Below the pieces are notes generated by a model. The model did not search any database. It was not told where the DNA came from and saw nothing but the letters and a program-made list of their open reading frames with translations. The position numbers and the translations under genes are program-made. A stretch of DNA of 64,000 nucleotides from contig DYCF01000005.1 of the NCBI GenBank assembly GCA_019418225.1, positions 1 through 64,000 of the forward strand, read 5' to 3'. Positions 1 to 8,478 of this stretch are shown one piece after another (the first letter of the stretch is position 1; every line of letters begins with the position of its first letter). Origin of the DNA: Clostridiales bacterium (lineage in GTDB: Bacteria > Bacillota > Clostridia > Lachnospirales > Cellulosilyticaceae).

Positions 1-15
1 TACACAAAAAAATAT

Positions 16-52
16 CCCGTATTTATACGGGTTACGGCGTTTCGCAAACGCC
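16..52 (+). other. Tandem hairpins upstream of ribH
   Basis: Two adjacent inverted repeats lie before ribH: CCCGTAT (16-22) with ATACGGG (25-31), and GGCGTTT (36-42) with AAACGCC (46-52) around a CGC loop. Neither is followed by a T-run, so they do not look like ordinary terminators. As ribH is usually the last gene of a riboflavin operon, they may be intercistronic RNA processing or stability elements. The upstream gene lies outside the window. Confidence 0.4.
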
Positions 53-84
53 TAAGTGCTTATAAAATAAAAGGAGGATTTAAA

Positions 85-546
85 ATGAATAAGATAGAAG
101 GAAATTTAGTTGCACAAGGTTTAAAAATAGGGATTATAGCAGCAAGGTTCAATGAATTTATTGTAGGAAAGCTTGTGGGTGGGGCGTTAGATGGACTTAC
201 AAGACATGGGGTACAAGAAGAGGATATTGATTTAGTATGGGTACCAGGTGCATTTGAAATTCCACTTGTAGCAAAGAAAATGGCACAAAATGAAAAGTAT
301 GATGCAGTGATTTGCCTAGGCGCAGTGATTCGCGGGGCAACACCTCATTTTGATTATGTATGTAGTGAGGCATCTAAAGGTATTGCGGCTGCTTCGTTAG
401 AAACAGGAAAACCAGTGATTTTTAGTATTTTAACCACAGAAAATATTGAGCAGGCTATTGAAAGAGCAGGTACTAAAGCCGGGAATAAGGGCTATGATGG
501 CGCAGTAAGTGCTATTGAAATAGCCAATTTATTAAAACAACTTTAA
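85..546 (+). CDS. ribH: 6,7-dimethyl-8-ribityllumazine synthase
   Basis: Lumazine synthase condenses 5-amino-6-ribitylamino-uracil with 3,4-dihydroxy-2-butanone 4-phosphate, the penultimate step of riboflavin synthesis, in the cytoplasm. The 153-residue length is the usual family size. Visible motifs are the N-terminal ARFNEFI stretch, the WVPGAFEIP segment (near residue 50), and the GAVIRGATPHFDYV active-site loop (near residues 80-93) with the conserved Arg and His. AAGGAGG sits 7 bases before the ATG. ribD, ribE and ribA/B are not seen and are probably upstream, outside the window. The family call is very secure. Confidence 0.97.
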   Translation: MNKIEGNLVAQGLKIGIIAARFNEFIVGKLVGGALDGLTRHGVQEEDIDLVWVPGAFEIPLVAKKMAQNEKYDAVICLGAVIRGATPHFDYVCSEASKGIAAASLETGKPVIFSILTTENIEQAIERAGTKAGNKGYDGAVSAIEIANLLKQL

Positions 547-576
547 AATAAAACTAAGTGTCTACCAGTCTTATTT
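545..576 (+). terminator. Weak terminator after ribH
   Basis: An imperfect inverted repeat (AAATAAAACT with AGTCTTATTT, one mismatch) around a short loop is followed by TTTTT. It overlaps the ribH stop codon. The stem is AT-rich, so it is probably a weak terminator. Confidence 0.35.
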
Positions 577-593
577 TTACCGTATTCCTTTAG

Positions 594-622
594 TTGACGC
601 TCTTAAGGGGAAATGCTAAGAT
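594..622 (+). promoter_or_regulatory. Sigma-A-type promoter for the DUF2752 gene
   Basis: TTGACG (594-599) and TAAGAT (617-622) are separated by 17 bases, with a TGC extended -10 element directly before the -10 box. The promoter lies about 50 bases before the DUF2752 start codon. Confidence 0.6.
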
Positions 623-676
623 AGAGTCACGCTTAAAGATACTGAAGATGATTGATTTATTGGGAGATTTGTTGAA

Positions 677-1030
677 ATGTATACTAGTAAAAGAAGATTA
701 AAAAAGGTGGGACTTATTATAGGCGGTATATTGCTTTATATAAGTTTTCAAAAAATATTTCCCATAGGTTGCCCGTTTAAATATTTTCTACATATACCGT
801 GTGCTGGCTGTGGAATGACTAGAGCCTTGCAAAGTGCTATGGTAGGAGACTTTGAGAGCGCGTGTTATTATCATCCATTATATTTCCTTATACCATTTAT
901 GGGCGGAATGATTATATTTGGTGATATGCTTTCAAAGAAGGTGAATTGTTACTTTTGGTATATTATAGGTAGTTTATTTGCTGTTATTTATGGCATTAGA
1001 ATAATTTTCCATGCATCTGCTATATTTTAA
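677..1030 (+). CDS. DUF2752 family small membrane protein
   Basis: The 117-residue protein has hydrophobic segments near residues 11-25, 70-85 and 93-113, so it is probably an integral membrane protein. The signature is CPFKYFLHIPCAGCGMTRA near residues 32-50, the Cys-Pro...CxGCGxTRA pattern typical of DUF2752. The conserved cysteines suggest metal or disulfide chemistry, but the family has no established function. It is a single gene with its own promoter and GGGAGA 10 bases before the ATG. The family call is confident and the role unknown. Confidence 0.75.
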   Translation: MYTSKRRLKKVGLIIGGILLYISFQKIFPIGCPFKYFLHIPCAGCGMTRALQSAMVGDFESACYYHPLYFLIPFMGGMIIFGDMLSKKVNCYFWYIIGSLFAVIYGIRIIFHASAIF

Positions 1031-1126
1031 GAAAAACGAACGATAAGTTGTAGGAAATGTAGCTTTTATGTAAAGAAAGGGTATAATATAGAAGGAAAAC
1101 GTTTAAGTAAGTTGGAGGACATAAAG

Positions 1127-1639
1127 ATGAACAAAAATGAAAACACACAAGGTGAAATTCAGTCATTAGCCTTTGATGAAGATACTTATGATTTAGATGG
1201 GATTATCAGGCTTGCAGATAGTGAAGATGCTGCATTTATCTTTACTTTTGAAGACGAGGATGACGATAGACATTATATGAATCGTTATGATATTCTAGAA
1301 TGTAATGAAGGGACAGAGCGCATGCTGCGCCGTATACATCATTATTTAGAAAGTGATGAAGCAAATGGACTTTTTATTTCCTTTGCAGTGGCTTATGAAG
1401 GACGCCTTAATATACTAGATGGCCAAAGTGTACCTGTAGATGAAATGGATTTAGGCGAACTTGAACTTGGAGAAAATGTTATCTATGGCATGCTTGTTAG
1501 AAAATGTGATGCAACCATTGTTTTTGATGAAGTGGTTTATATGGATGGTGGCAACAAATCTCATTCATGGGCAGAAGCCGTTATAGACGGTGGTGAGCTA
1601 ACTTATTTAATGAAACATATGATAGAGCAATTTAGTTAA
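1127..1639 (+). CDS. Acidic protein of unknown function
   Basis: I do not recognise this 170-residue protein. It is soluble, with no signal peptide or membrane segment. It is strongly acidic, with an Asp/Glu-rich run near residue 45 (FEDEDDDRHYMNRYD). The ATG at 1127 is chosen because GGAGG at 1114-1118 lies 8 bases upstream; an in-frame TTG at 1112 would overlap that site. A TATAAT box (1082-1087) lies just upstream. It precedes the dbpA-type helicase by 42 bases with no terminator between, so the two may be cotranscribed. Confidence 0.6.
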   Translation: MNKNENTQGEIQSLAFDEDTYDLDGIIRLADSEDAAFIFTFEDEDDDRHYMNRYDILECNEGTERMLRRIHHYLESDEANGLFISFAVAYEGRLNILDGQSVPVDEMDLGELELGENVIYGMLVRKCDATIVFDEVVYMDGGNKSHSWAEAVIDGGELTYLMKHMIEQFS

Positions 1640-1681
1640 TTTAAGATAACCTAATCAAAATGATTGAGAAAGAAGAAAAAT

Positions 1682-3124
1682 ATGAATTTTAAAGCGTATA
1701 ATTTAAAAGAAGGACTTTTAAAGGCTATAGATCTTTTAGGCTACACAAGTCCTACAAAGGTACAGGAAGCTGTTTTGCCAAAGGTATTAGAAGGAAAAGA
1801 TGTGATTGTGAAGTCTCAGACTGGAAGTGGAAAAACGGCAGCCTTTGCTATTCCTATTTGTGAAAAAATAAAGTGGGACGAAAATCCTGTTCAGGCACTT
1901 ATACTTACCCCTACAAGAGAGCTTGCGATGCAAGTAAGTGAGGACTTTTTCAATATAGGCCGCTTTGAACGCATGAAGATTGTATCTCTTTATGGAAAAG
2001 CACCTTTTCATGTACAGCAAAAAGCATTAAAGCAAAAGACGCATATTGTTGTAGGAACGCCGGGGCGTATTGTAGATCATTTAGAAAGAGGAAGTTTGGA
2101 TGTTTCTAGTGTGAAGTACTTGGTAATTGATGAAGCAGATGAAATGTTACGTATGGGATTCATTGATCAAGTGGAAAGTATTTTGAAATATTTGCCAGAT
2201 GATAGACAAACATTATTATTTTCAGCCACCATTGCACCACATATTGAAAAACTGTGTGAAAACTACATGAAAGATCCACAGCTTATAGAAATAGAAAGTC
2301 AAAAACTGACAGCGGATAAAGTATGGGAAGCTTGCTACAAAGTAGAAGAAGAAGAAAAAATGCAAACACTTATGGATTTAACCGTTGTTGAACAACCAGA
2401 GAGTTGCATGATTTTTGCAAATACAAAAGATCAGGTAGATAGAGTGTATGAAACGCTTAAGGCAAATGATTATCCTGTGAGAAGAATACATGGCGGCATG
2501 GAACAAAAGGAACGATTTGCCGTCATGGCAGATTTCAGAAAAGGATATTTTCGCTATTTAGTAGCCACAGATGTGGCAGCAAGGGGAATTGATATTGACC
2601 ATGTTACCCATGTTATTAATGTTGATGTTCCTGAGAATAAGGAAAACTATGTGCATCGTATTGGCAGAACAGGACGTGGTGGTCGTAGTGGGAAATCTAT
2701 GCTTTTAGTTTCTGAGAGAGAAAATTATTTCTTAAAGGAAATAGAAGCTTATATTCATCATGCCATACCAGTATGCCAAAGACCAAGGCCAGAAGAAGTT
2801 ATAAATCATCAAGAAGCCTTTGAAACAAAGATGGGTATCCCTATGGAGAAGGTAGCTTCAAAGGGCGAGAAGTTAAGCCAAGAAATTATGAAACTGCATA
2901 TTAATGCAGGGAAAAAGACGAAGATGCGACCTGTAGATATTGTAGGTACACTTTGCAACTTAAAAGGGATGAGTGCAGCAGATATTGGTATTATCAATAT
3001 TCAAGATATCTCTACTTTTGTAGAAATTTTAAACAATAAAGGTGAAAGTGTATATAAGCAGCTTCAGAATACCCCAATTAAAGGGCGTCTTAGAAAAGTA
3101 AGCAAAGTTGAAATAGAGAGATAA
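1682..3124 (+). CDS. dbpA: ATP-dependent RNA helicase, DbpA/YxiN type
   Basis: This DEAD-box helicase probably remodels 23S rRNA during large-subunit assembly. RecA-like domain 1 carries SQTGSGKTAAF, PTRELAMQ, TPGR, DEAD and SAT; domain 2 carries ARGID and HRIGRTGR. The last 70 or so residues (VDIVGTLCNLKGMSAADIG and onward) match the DbpA RNA-binding domain, which in YxiN and DbpA recognises hairpin 92 of 23S rRNA. At 480 residues it matches YxiN in length. The ATG at 1682 is preferred over an in-frame TTG at 1664, although its Shine-Dalgarno (AAAGAAG) is weak. A strong terminator follows at once. Confidence 0.92.
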   Translation: MNFKAYNLKEGLLKAIDLLGYTSPTKVQEAVLPKVLEGKDVIVKSQTGSGKTAAFAIPICEKIKWDENPVQALILTPTRELAMQVSEDFFNIGRFERMKIVSLYGKAPFHVQQKALKQKTHIVVGTPGRIVDHLERGSLDVSSVKYLVIDEADEMLRMGFIDQVESILKYLPDDRQTLLFSATIAPHIEKLCENYMKDPQLIEIESQKLTADKVWEACYKVEEEEKMQTLMDLTVVEQPESCMIFANTKDQVDRVYETLKANDYPVRRIHGGMEQKERFAVMADFRKGYFRYLVATDVAARGIDIDHVTHVINVDVPENKENYVHRIGRTGRGGRSGKSMLLVSERENYFLKEIEAYIHHAIPVCQRPRPEEVINHQEAFETKMGIPMEKVASKGEKLSQEIMKLHINAGKKTKMRPVDIVGTLCNLKGMSAADIGIINIQDISTFVEILNNKGESVYKQLQNTPIKGRLRKVSKVEIER

Positions 3125-3128
3125 AAAA

Positions 3129-3159
3129 AGAGGATTGCTGTGGCAATCCTCTTTTTTTT
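3129..3159 (+). terminator. Terminator after dbpA
   Basis: A perfect 10-bp stem (AGAGGATTGC with GCAATCCTCT) around a TGTG loop is followed by a long T-run. Confidence 0.93.
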
Positions 3160-3160
3160 A

Positions 3161-3190
3161 TTGAAAACATACTTCGAACTATGCTATAAT
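3161..3190 (+). promoter_or_regulatory. Promoter for the DUF6323-DUF6179 pair
   Basis: TTGAAA (3161-3166) and TATAAT (3185-3190) are 18 bases apart, with a TGC extended -10. It is the only clear promoter between the dbpA terminator and the gene starting at 3283. The leader of about 85 bases is AT-rich and shows no obvious structure. Confidence 0.6.
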
Positions 3191-3282
3191 GTTTTATAAA
3201 AACCATATTAAAAATACCTATATAATATTATTATAACACAAAAATAATGATTTGTCAAGGTATAATTTAAGGAGGCCTTTCA

Positions 3283-3771
3283 ATGAAAGATTTTTTACCA
3301 CAGGCACTTATTTCACAAATAGCAAGTTCTGAAATTATGGCATGTAATAAAGAAACTAAAAAGTATGGTTTAATCCTAACCCAAGAAGATGTAGGACAAA
3401 TTTTAGAAAGACGTAAAGAAGCGCTTCTAAGTTATGGCCGTATAGAAATTGGTGGGGGGATTATTCCAAAACTTATTGAAATATTTTGTGATAGCCCTTA
3501 TTTAGAGGCACAAAATTATGAAAGTACGATTGAGGAGCTAGTAGAGACTTTTTATTACTTTAAGAATGAGGCATTAGATACTTTAAGTGATGAAGAACTA
3601 CTAAAATTGATGAGGCAGTATTTTGATGAATATTGCGGTGGAGATATAGAGCTCCTGCAGCAGAGTGCACTTGAACAGCTTACAAGGAATATTCGTTATG
3701 GTCATGAAGACTATACGCAGCTTGATGAGAGAGACAAACTTTATTTAGGAGATGATTTAAATGAATACTAG
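3283..3771 (+). CDS. DUF6323 family protein
   Basis: This soluble 162-residue protein has no signal peptide. I recognise it, from memory of the family, as DUF6323: the stretch with conserved Cys-Asn then RIEIGGGIIPKLIEIFCDSP and ELVETFYYFKNE is characteristic. The family has no assigned function. It overlaps the next gene by 11 bases in another frame, so the pair is almost certainly translationally coupled. In Clostridia these two families are usually neighbours. AAGGAGG lies 7 bases before the ATG. Confidence 0.72.
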   Translation: MKDFLPQALISQIASSEIMACNKETKKYGLILTQEDVGQILERRKEALLSYGRIEIGGGIIPKLIEIFCDSPYLEAQNYESTIEELVETFYYFKNEALDTLSDEELLKLMRQYFDEYCGGDIELLQQSALEQLTRNIRYGHEDYTQLDERDKLYLGDDLNEY

Positions 3772-5137
3772 TCTAAGCAAAACTTCCAAGATAGATTGTA
3801 GCAAACTAGCATTTAACAATTATTTTCAAACTTATATAGAAGAGGCACTGAGAGTGGGGCTTATTTCAATGGCAGAAGTTGCAAATATCAAGGTTATGTT
3901 AGTGAAACTTTTGGAAGTTCAAATTCAGCGTTATACGAGGTTTGAAAGTAGTTCGGTAAAGGTAGAAACGGCAGAAGGACTTATGCGTGCCATACTTTAT
4001 GGCTTGGATTTTAAATTCAAAAGCCTAAAAGATGAAGAGGGTATTCGTTTATTGAAACAGCAATCTTTAGAAACACTTTTTAGAGAAGGGGTAGAACTAA
4101 TAAAAGGGCAAGTAGAGAAAAGTAAAGTTTATTTTGAAAGACTCAAAGCAAATCGTTTGAAGGTAGATAACTTTGCATATAATGATACAATTGACAAGGG
4201 TTTTACAGATTTTTACCCATATTATGACCCGGAGTTTAGTGGGCATATGAGTGCAGCGGATATTGATTATCCCTTATGTATGGATGAGATGAAAGAAGAA
4301 GGCATAACGTATGTCTATAGCTATCTTAAAAAACTTTATTATGAGAATGCATTTTGTAGCTATTTTAAAATAGAGGATATTAATAACTTATTAGAAAGCA
4401 GTGATCCTAATGAGAAAGAATTACTTATTAATATATTTGAAATGGTTTTAGTGAACGCTATAGGAAGGGTATTGATACACAAAGATTTAACAGGATTAGG
4501 CTTAAGTAAGGCGGATATTAGCATTCTTCAAAGTCAGTTTGAAAATGAAAAATTCCCTTTAAACTTATTGCAGAGTGCGGCAATGGAAATTATTAATACT
4601 TTTAAGATAAATGGCTTTTTAAAGCAGTATATTTTATGCGCTTGTATACCTGTAGGAAAAAGAATAGAAGTAGCAGTAGTAAACCAGACATTGGATAAGA
4701 TTTTTGTGCCATTTAAAAGAGCGCGTGATATAGCAACTATTGACTTTAAGGATGGAGAAAGTCTAGCGGATGATGTTTTTAAAGAAGTAATCGAAGCCGT
4801 ATGCAGTGCAGGAGGTGTGACAGATAAGCTGGAGATTTTTAAGACACATATTCATAGTTTAAAGGATATGGTGGATTTCTTAGAATCAGAATGTTTATAT
4901 GGGCGAGAATACCAGGCTTTATATAGAAGTTTATCTGAATTAGAATTAGCTTTGCTCTTAAAGATACTAACTGTAGAGGATGAGATGCATTTCAAAGTAT
5001 GCTTGCAGGAAATTAAACAAAAGGAGGTATTAATGCATATTTGGGAAAGTGAATTGATCTGCTTTTTAGGGGACAAGGAAGAAGAATTCAGATGCAGATT
5101 ATGGCCTGTTATACAAAATATTAAAATACAAAAATAA
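3761..5137 (+). CDS. DUF6179 family protein, partner of DUF6323
   Basis: This 458-residue soluble protein is mostly helical, with no catalytic motif I can name. It resembles DUF6179: the ESSSVKVETAEGLMRAILYG segment (near residues 63-82), the FYPYYDPEF segment and the ENAFCSYFKIEDINNLL stretch fit the family as I remember it. Its start lies inside the DUF6323 gene, with AGGAGATG in the upstream coding sequence as ribosome binding site. The tight coupling suggests a two-protein complex. No function is known. Confidence 0.72.
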   Translation: MNTSLSKTSKIDCSKLAFNNYFQTYIEEALRVGLISMAEVANIKVMLVKLLEVQIQRYTRFESSSVKVETAEGLMRAILYGLDFKFKSLKDEEGIRLLKQQSLETLFREGVELIKGQVEKSKVYFERLKANRLKVDNFAYNDTIDKGFTDFYPYYDPEFSGHMSAADIDYPLCMDEMKEEGITYVYSYLKKLYYENAFCSYFKIEDINNLLESSDPNEKELLINIFEMVLVNAIGRVLIHKDLTGLGLSKADISILQSQFENEKFPLNLLQSAAMEIINTFKINGFLKQYILCACIPVGKRIEVAVVNQTLDKIFVPFKRARDIATIDFKDGESLADDVFKEVIEAVCSAGGVTDKLEIFKTHIHSLKDMVDFLESECLYGREYQALYRSLSELELALLLKILTVEDEMHFKVCLQEIKQKEVLMHIWESELICFLGDKEEEFRCRLWPVIQNIKIQK

Positions 5138-5227
5138 TGAAAAGACTAGGGCTATGCGGTTAAAGGGAAGTGTAATGATTTAAGATAAAATGTGCTATAA
5201 TATAAAAAAACATGTGGAGATGATTTT

Positions 5228-5965
5228 ATGAATGAAAAGATAGAACAGCTTGCAAAAATCTTAAGCGATAGCAAAAATATTGTATTCTTTGGTGGAGCTG
5301 GTGTAAGTACAGCTTCCAATATTCCTGACTTTAGAAGTTCAAATGGTTTATATAGCCAAAAACTTAATCGTAATTTTACACCAGAGCAAGCTGTTTCTCA
5401 TACATTTTTTGTACGTTACAAAGAAGAATTTTTTGATTTCTATAAGAAACACCTTGTTTACCCAGATGCAAAGCCTAATGCTTGTCATAAAGCACTTGCA
5501 AGATTAGAAGAGATGGGGAAACTTAAAGCTGTTGTGACACAAAATATTGATGGTTTACATCAAGCAGCTGGTTCAAAGGTGGTTTATGAATTGCATGGCT
5601 CGGTACTTAGAAATTACTGCATGGATTGTAATGCTTTTTATGATGCACAGTATATATTAGCAGCTGATGGTGTGCCAAAATGTGAAAAGTGCGGCGGTGT
5701 TATAAAACCTGATGTGGTACTTTATGAGGAAGGCTTAGATGATGAAGTGATTTCAGGAGCGATACATGCCATTCGTCAAGCTGATACCCTTATCATAGGC
5801 GGAACCTCTTTAGTTGTCTATCCGGCGGCAGGGCTGATTCAGTACTTTACGGGTAAAAATCTAGTGCTTATTAATAAAAGTGAAACTTCAGCAGATGCCA
5901 AGGCAGACCTTGTTATTAATGATGATATTGCTAAAGTATTAGATAAAGCGGTAAGTTTAATCTAG
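5228..5965 (+). CDS. cobB: NAD-dependent protein deacylase, sirtuin (CobB/Sir2)
   Basis: This 245-residue sirtuin removes acyl groups from lysine using NAD+, in the cytoplasm. Motifs in order are GGAGVSTASNIPDFRS (NAD-binding loop, near residues 20-35), TQNIDGLH (near 106), ELHGS with the catalytic His (near 123), two CxxC pairs of the structural zinc (CMDC and CEKC), and IIGGTSLVVYP. A TATAAT box with TGC extension lies at 5196-5201. It is a single-gene unit ending in a hairpin terminator. In this lineage it may counter acetyl-phosphate or CoA-driven protein acylation. Confidence 0.95.
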   Translation: MNEKIEQLAKILSDSKNIVFFGGAGVSTASNIPDFRSSNGLYSQKLNRNFTPEQAVSHTFFVRYKEEFFDFYKKHLVYPDAKPNACHKALARLEEMGKLKAVVTQNIDGLHQAAGSKVVYELHGSVLRNYCMDCNAFYDAQYILAADGVPKCEKCGGVIKPDVVLYEEGLDDEVISGAIHAIRQADTLIIGGTSLVVYPAAGLIQYFTGKNLVLINKSETSADAKADLVINDDIAKVLDKAVSLI

Positions 5966-5975
5966 AAGATTACAC

Positions 5976-6020
5976 AAAACTATGCAAGGTTTCAAGACGT
6001 TTGCATAGTTTTATGTTTTT
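5976..6020 (+). terminator. Terminator after cobB
   Basis: A perfect 12-bp inverted repeat (AAAACTATGCAA with TTGCATAGTTTT) spans a 13-base loop. A TTTTT run lies just beyond it. Confidence 0.8.
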
Positions 6021-6140
6021 TAGACCTGTTAAATTATGGCATTACATAAATTAAAAAATAACTTGAAGGATAAATAAGAAAGATGATAAAGTATAAGGAC
6101 AGGTCTTAACAGAATTTAATAAGTGATGAAGGAGTAGTGC

Positions 6141-6848
6141 ATGAGGAAAATAAATTGGCAAAAGTGGATTAGTTTATTTGTAATGATATCGTTAGTAGGT
6201 TCAGCAATCTTTTTAATTATAGGGATTGTATTAGCACCAGTATTAGGAGATGCAACAGAAGGGGTATTTGGTCGTCCTAAAAGTGAATATGTTCTTATGC
6301 TTGTACAATGTATATTAGGTGTCATTGCTATGATTATGCCAGGGGTATTAACAAAGAAATTTAAATTACAAATTCCAACGAATATGTTACTTTTATATAC
6401 ACTGTTTTTATATGGTGCGATATATTTAGGTGAGGTAAAAAGCTTTTATTATGTTGTACCACATTGGGATACAATATTACATACCTTTAGCGGTGCAATG
6501 CTAGGGGCATTAGGGTTTTCTTTTGTAAGTCTATTAAATAATGAAGAGAAAATACCTGTTCAGTTAAGTCCAATGTTTGTAGCACTTTGTGCCTTTTGTT
6601 TTGCAACAACGATGGGTGTGCTGTGGGAAATTTATGAATTTACATTTGATGGCTTACTAGGTCTTAATATGCAGAAGTTTGCTTTAGAAGGTGGTGCTGA
6701 CTTAGTAGGAAGAGCAGCACTAGTCGATACAATGAAGGATTTAATTGTAGATATTGTAGGTGCGCTTGCGATGAGCTGTATTGGTTATATTTCATTAAAA
6801 TATAAAAAGGGTTGGATTGAAAAACTTTTAGTGGCGATACGCAACTAG
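6141..6848 (+). CDS. YjdF-like (DUF2238) membrane protein, copy 1
   Basis: This 235-residue integral membrane protein has about six hydrophobic segments. Conserved polar motifs sit at membrane edges: HWDTILHTFSG (near residue 113), LWEIYEF (near 160) and DTMKDLIVDIVGAL (near 200). His-Trp-Asp, Trp-Glu and Asp...Lys-Asp in this order resemble the YjdF/DUF2238 family, which has no established function. A shorter relative carrying WWDILLHFTSG, MWEICEY and DTMEDIICG lies at 30872-31486. The gene is monocistronic with a very strong terminator. Family call tentative. Confidence 0.65.
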   Translation: MRKINWQKWISLFVMISLVGSAIFLIIGIVLAPVLGDATEGVFGRPKSEYVLMLVQCILGVIAMIMPGVLTKKFKLQIPTNMLLLYTLFLYGAIYLGEVKSFYYVVPHWDTILHTFSGAMLGALGFSFVSLLNNEEKIPVQLSPMFVALCAFCFATTMGVLWEIYEFTFDGLLGLNMQKFALEGGADLVGRAALVDTMKDLIVDIVGALAMSCIGYISLKYKKGWIEKLLVAIRN

Positions 6849-6852
6849 AGAA

Positions 6853-6900
6853 AAAGGTCTATAAAAAACACACAAAAATGTTTTTTATAGACCTTTCTTT
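6853..6900 (+). terminator. Strong terminator
   Basis: A perfect 18-bp stem joins AAAGGTCTATAAAAAACA (6853-6870) and its complement (6879-6896) around an 8-base loop. A short T-rich stretch follows. Confidence 0.92.
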
Positions 6901-7029
6901 ATGTTAATTGTTCACAATTTTAAAATTGTTTAAATATATTTAAAATAACAATATTATTAAAAATAGAGTATTGCAAATAATTTTATTGTATAATATATAA
7001 AAAGTAAACAAATAAATGGAGGGAAAGAT

Positions 7030-7893
7030 ATGGAGCGTGTTACCTTTCTTAAGAATTACAAAGATGATGAGAAAAATCGTAGTAGTTTAAATTCCTTATT
7101 GCAATTAAACCGAGGTGTTTCATTAGAGACATGGTATGCACAGGGATATTGGCAAGAACAGTATATTCCGTATTCTTTTACAGATGGTACACAGATTATA
7201 GCAAATGTATCAGTTTATAAACAAGATGTTTTATATAAAGGGCAGTTAAAGTCTGCAATTAGGCTAGAACATATAATATTACACCCTCAGTACCATTACA
7301 AACATTTAATTGAAAGGCTCATTTATCAGATTAGTGAAGAGTATAAAGATAAGGTAGATCTTATTTACTTAAGTGCAGATGAAGCAGTGATACCTTTTTA
7401 TCCTAGATTTGGCTTTAAGCATATTGAGGAAGTTAAACATTATATTCAAACGGAAGGTATTCAAGAAGGGATAGCACCTGAGATCATTTCAAAGGATGAA
7501 ATAGCTGCAACAATAATGGGTTGCATGACTAGTTATAGGATCCTTGGCGATGAAATACAAAGTAAGAATGATTTTGCAAGAAGATGCTTTGATTATATGA
7601 CAAAGGAAGAAGGTAATTTATATTACTTTGAACAAAATGATACATATATTATTGCACGCTTGAACGAAGATGAGTTAGAAATGATAGATATTATAAAGGA
7701 ACAAGATGTTGCTTTAGATGAAATCGTTGCAGGATTTAAAGCACTTTATAAATTTAATAAGGTGAAATTAAATAATAAAATAGAGTATAAAGGCATTGGC
7801 AAAATTGTAGAAGAGATAGGGGATAACCTACTCTTTGTTAAAGAAACTAACATTGAAGAAGAAAACTTATTTCCAATTATAATAGAAGCATAA
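7030..7893 (+). CDS. GNAT family N-acetyltransferase
   Basis: This 287-residue soluble protein has an N-terminal GNAT fold. IRLEHIILHPQYHYKHLIERL (near 76-96) lies where the acetyl-CoA pyrophosphate loop should be, although the usual Q/RxxGxG/A loop is altered, and FYPRFGFKHIEEV (near 123-135) is the typical closing strand. The C-terminal 130 residues may form a second acetyltransferase-like or sterol-carrier-like domain, as in Eis-type proteins, but I cannot confirm this. The substrate is unknown. GGAGGGAAAG lies ahead of the ATG. Confidence 0.7.
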   Translation: MERVTFLKNYKDDEKNRSSLNSLLQLNRGVSLETWYAQGYWQEQYIPYSFTDGTQIIANVSVYKQDVLYKGQLKSAIRLEHIILHPQYHYKHLIERLIYQISEEYKDKVDLIYLSADEAVIPFYPRFGFKHIEEVKHYIQTEGIQEGIAPEIISKDEIAATIMGCMTSYRILGDEIQSKNDFARRCFDYMTKEEGNLYYFEQNDTYIIARLNEDELEMIDIIKEQDVALDEIVAGFKALYKFNKVKLNNKIEYKGIGKIVEEIGDNLLFVKETNIEEENLFPIIIEA

Positions 7894-7900
7894 GGATAAG

Positions 7901-7939
7901 AGGTATTGTACAGGGGAACTGCTATAATACCTTTTTTAT
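7901..7939 (+). terminator. Terminator after the GNAT gene
   Basis: The outer stem AGGTATT (7901-7907) pairs with AATACCT (7926-7932), with an inner CAG/CTG pairing, followed by TTTTTT. Confidence 0.7.
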
Positions 7940-7987
7940 TTTGAAATCAATAAAGCTAAATATTCGTTAAAATATATTGATATATAG

Positions 7988-8185
7988 AGTAGTAGAAAGC
8001 CTGGTCAATTAGATAAAATGAATGATGAATTAAAAGCTGACATTGAAAAGTATTTAAGTAATAGAAGTATCAAATAAGTTGATTTAATGCAGAAGCATAA
8101 CATAAGTAGAAACACTTTGAAGAAGTATGTAGCTCTAGTAGAAACAGAGAAAAAACAGATGTCAGGGCAACTTAAATTGAACTAA
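7988..8185 (+). pseudogene. Broken helix-turn-helix protein with an internal stop
   Basis: One reading frame runs from about 7988 to the TAA at 8183-8185 but is cut by an in-frame TAA at 8075-8077. Before the stop, from the ATG at 8018, it reads MNDELKADIEKYLSNRSIK; after it, VDLMQKHNISRNTLKKYV. The joined product looks like a helix-turn-helix with recognition helix ISRNTLKKYV, similar to the C-terminal DNA-binding end of serine recombinases or resolvases. There is no ribosome binding site before 8018. I read it as the remnant of a mobile-element recombinase or small regulator. The coding frame continuing past the stop is seen directly; the family is inference. Confidence 0.5.
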
Positions 8186-8262
8186 GAAAAAAGGAGAGAA
8201 GAATAATGATTATGTATAAAGTACAGTCCGTAAAATGGAGAGAAATTCACAATTACTTATAA

Positions 8263-8296
8263 ACAAAAAAAGACTTATGCTAAGCGTAAGTCTTTT
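8263..8296 (-). terminator. Terminator of tRNA-Thr
   Basis: On the minus strand AAAGACTTA and TAAGTCTTT form a 9-bp stem followed by a long T-run, starting a few bases after the tRNA 3' end. Confidence 0.85.
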
Positions 8297-8299
8297 GTA

Positions 8300-8372
8300 A
8301 GCTCCCGAGCGGACTTGAACCGCCGACCTCCGCCTTACCAAGGCGACGCTCTACCTACTGAGCCACGAGAGC
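8300..8372 (-). tRNA. tRNA-Thr (anticodon GGT)
   Basis: The minus strand folds into a complete cloverleaf. The acceptor stem pairs GCTCTCG with CGGGAGC (one G-U). The D arm contains GGCTCAGTAGGTAGAGC. The anticodon stem-loop TCGCC-TTGGTAA-GGCGG carries anticodon GGT. The T arm contains GGTTCAAGTCC. CCA is not encoded. It stands alone with its own terminator. Confidence 0.95.
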
Positions 8373-8478
8373 AAAGCGTTCTGTTTATTACTATTGAACG
8401 CTTTTATAGGATATCATGTGCCGTATATTTTGTCAACATTTACCTACCTATTTTTAAAATAAAAAAATAGTCAGATTA

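Noticed and set aside
1..84. FMN riboswitch upstream of ribH
   Set aside because: The two hairpins do not show the conserved RFN core; the region looks intercistronic.
8206..8262. An 18-codon open frame (MIMYKVQSVKWREIHNYL) after a GGAGAG site
   Set aside because: It is very short, has no recognisable feature and lies next to the decayed helix-turn-helix gene; probably chance or remnant.
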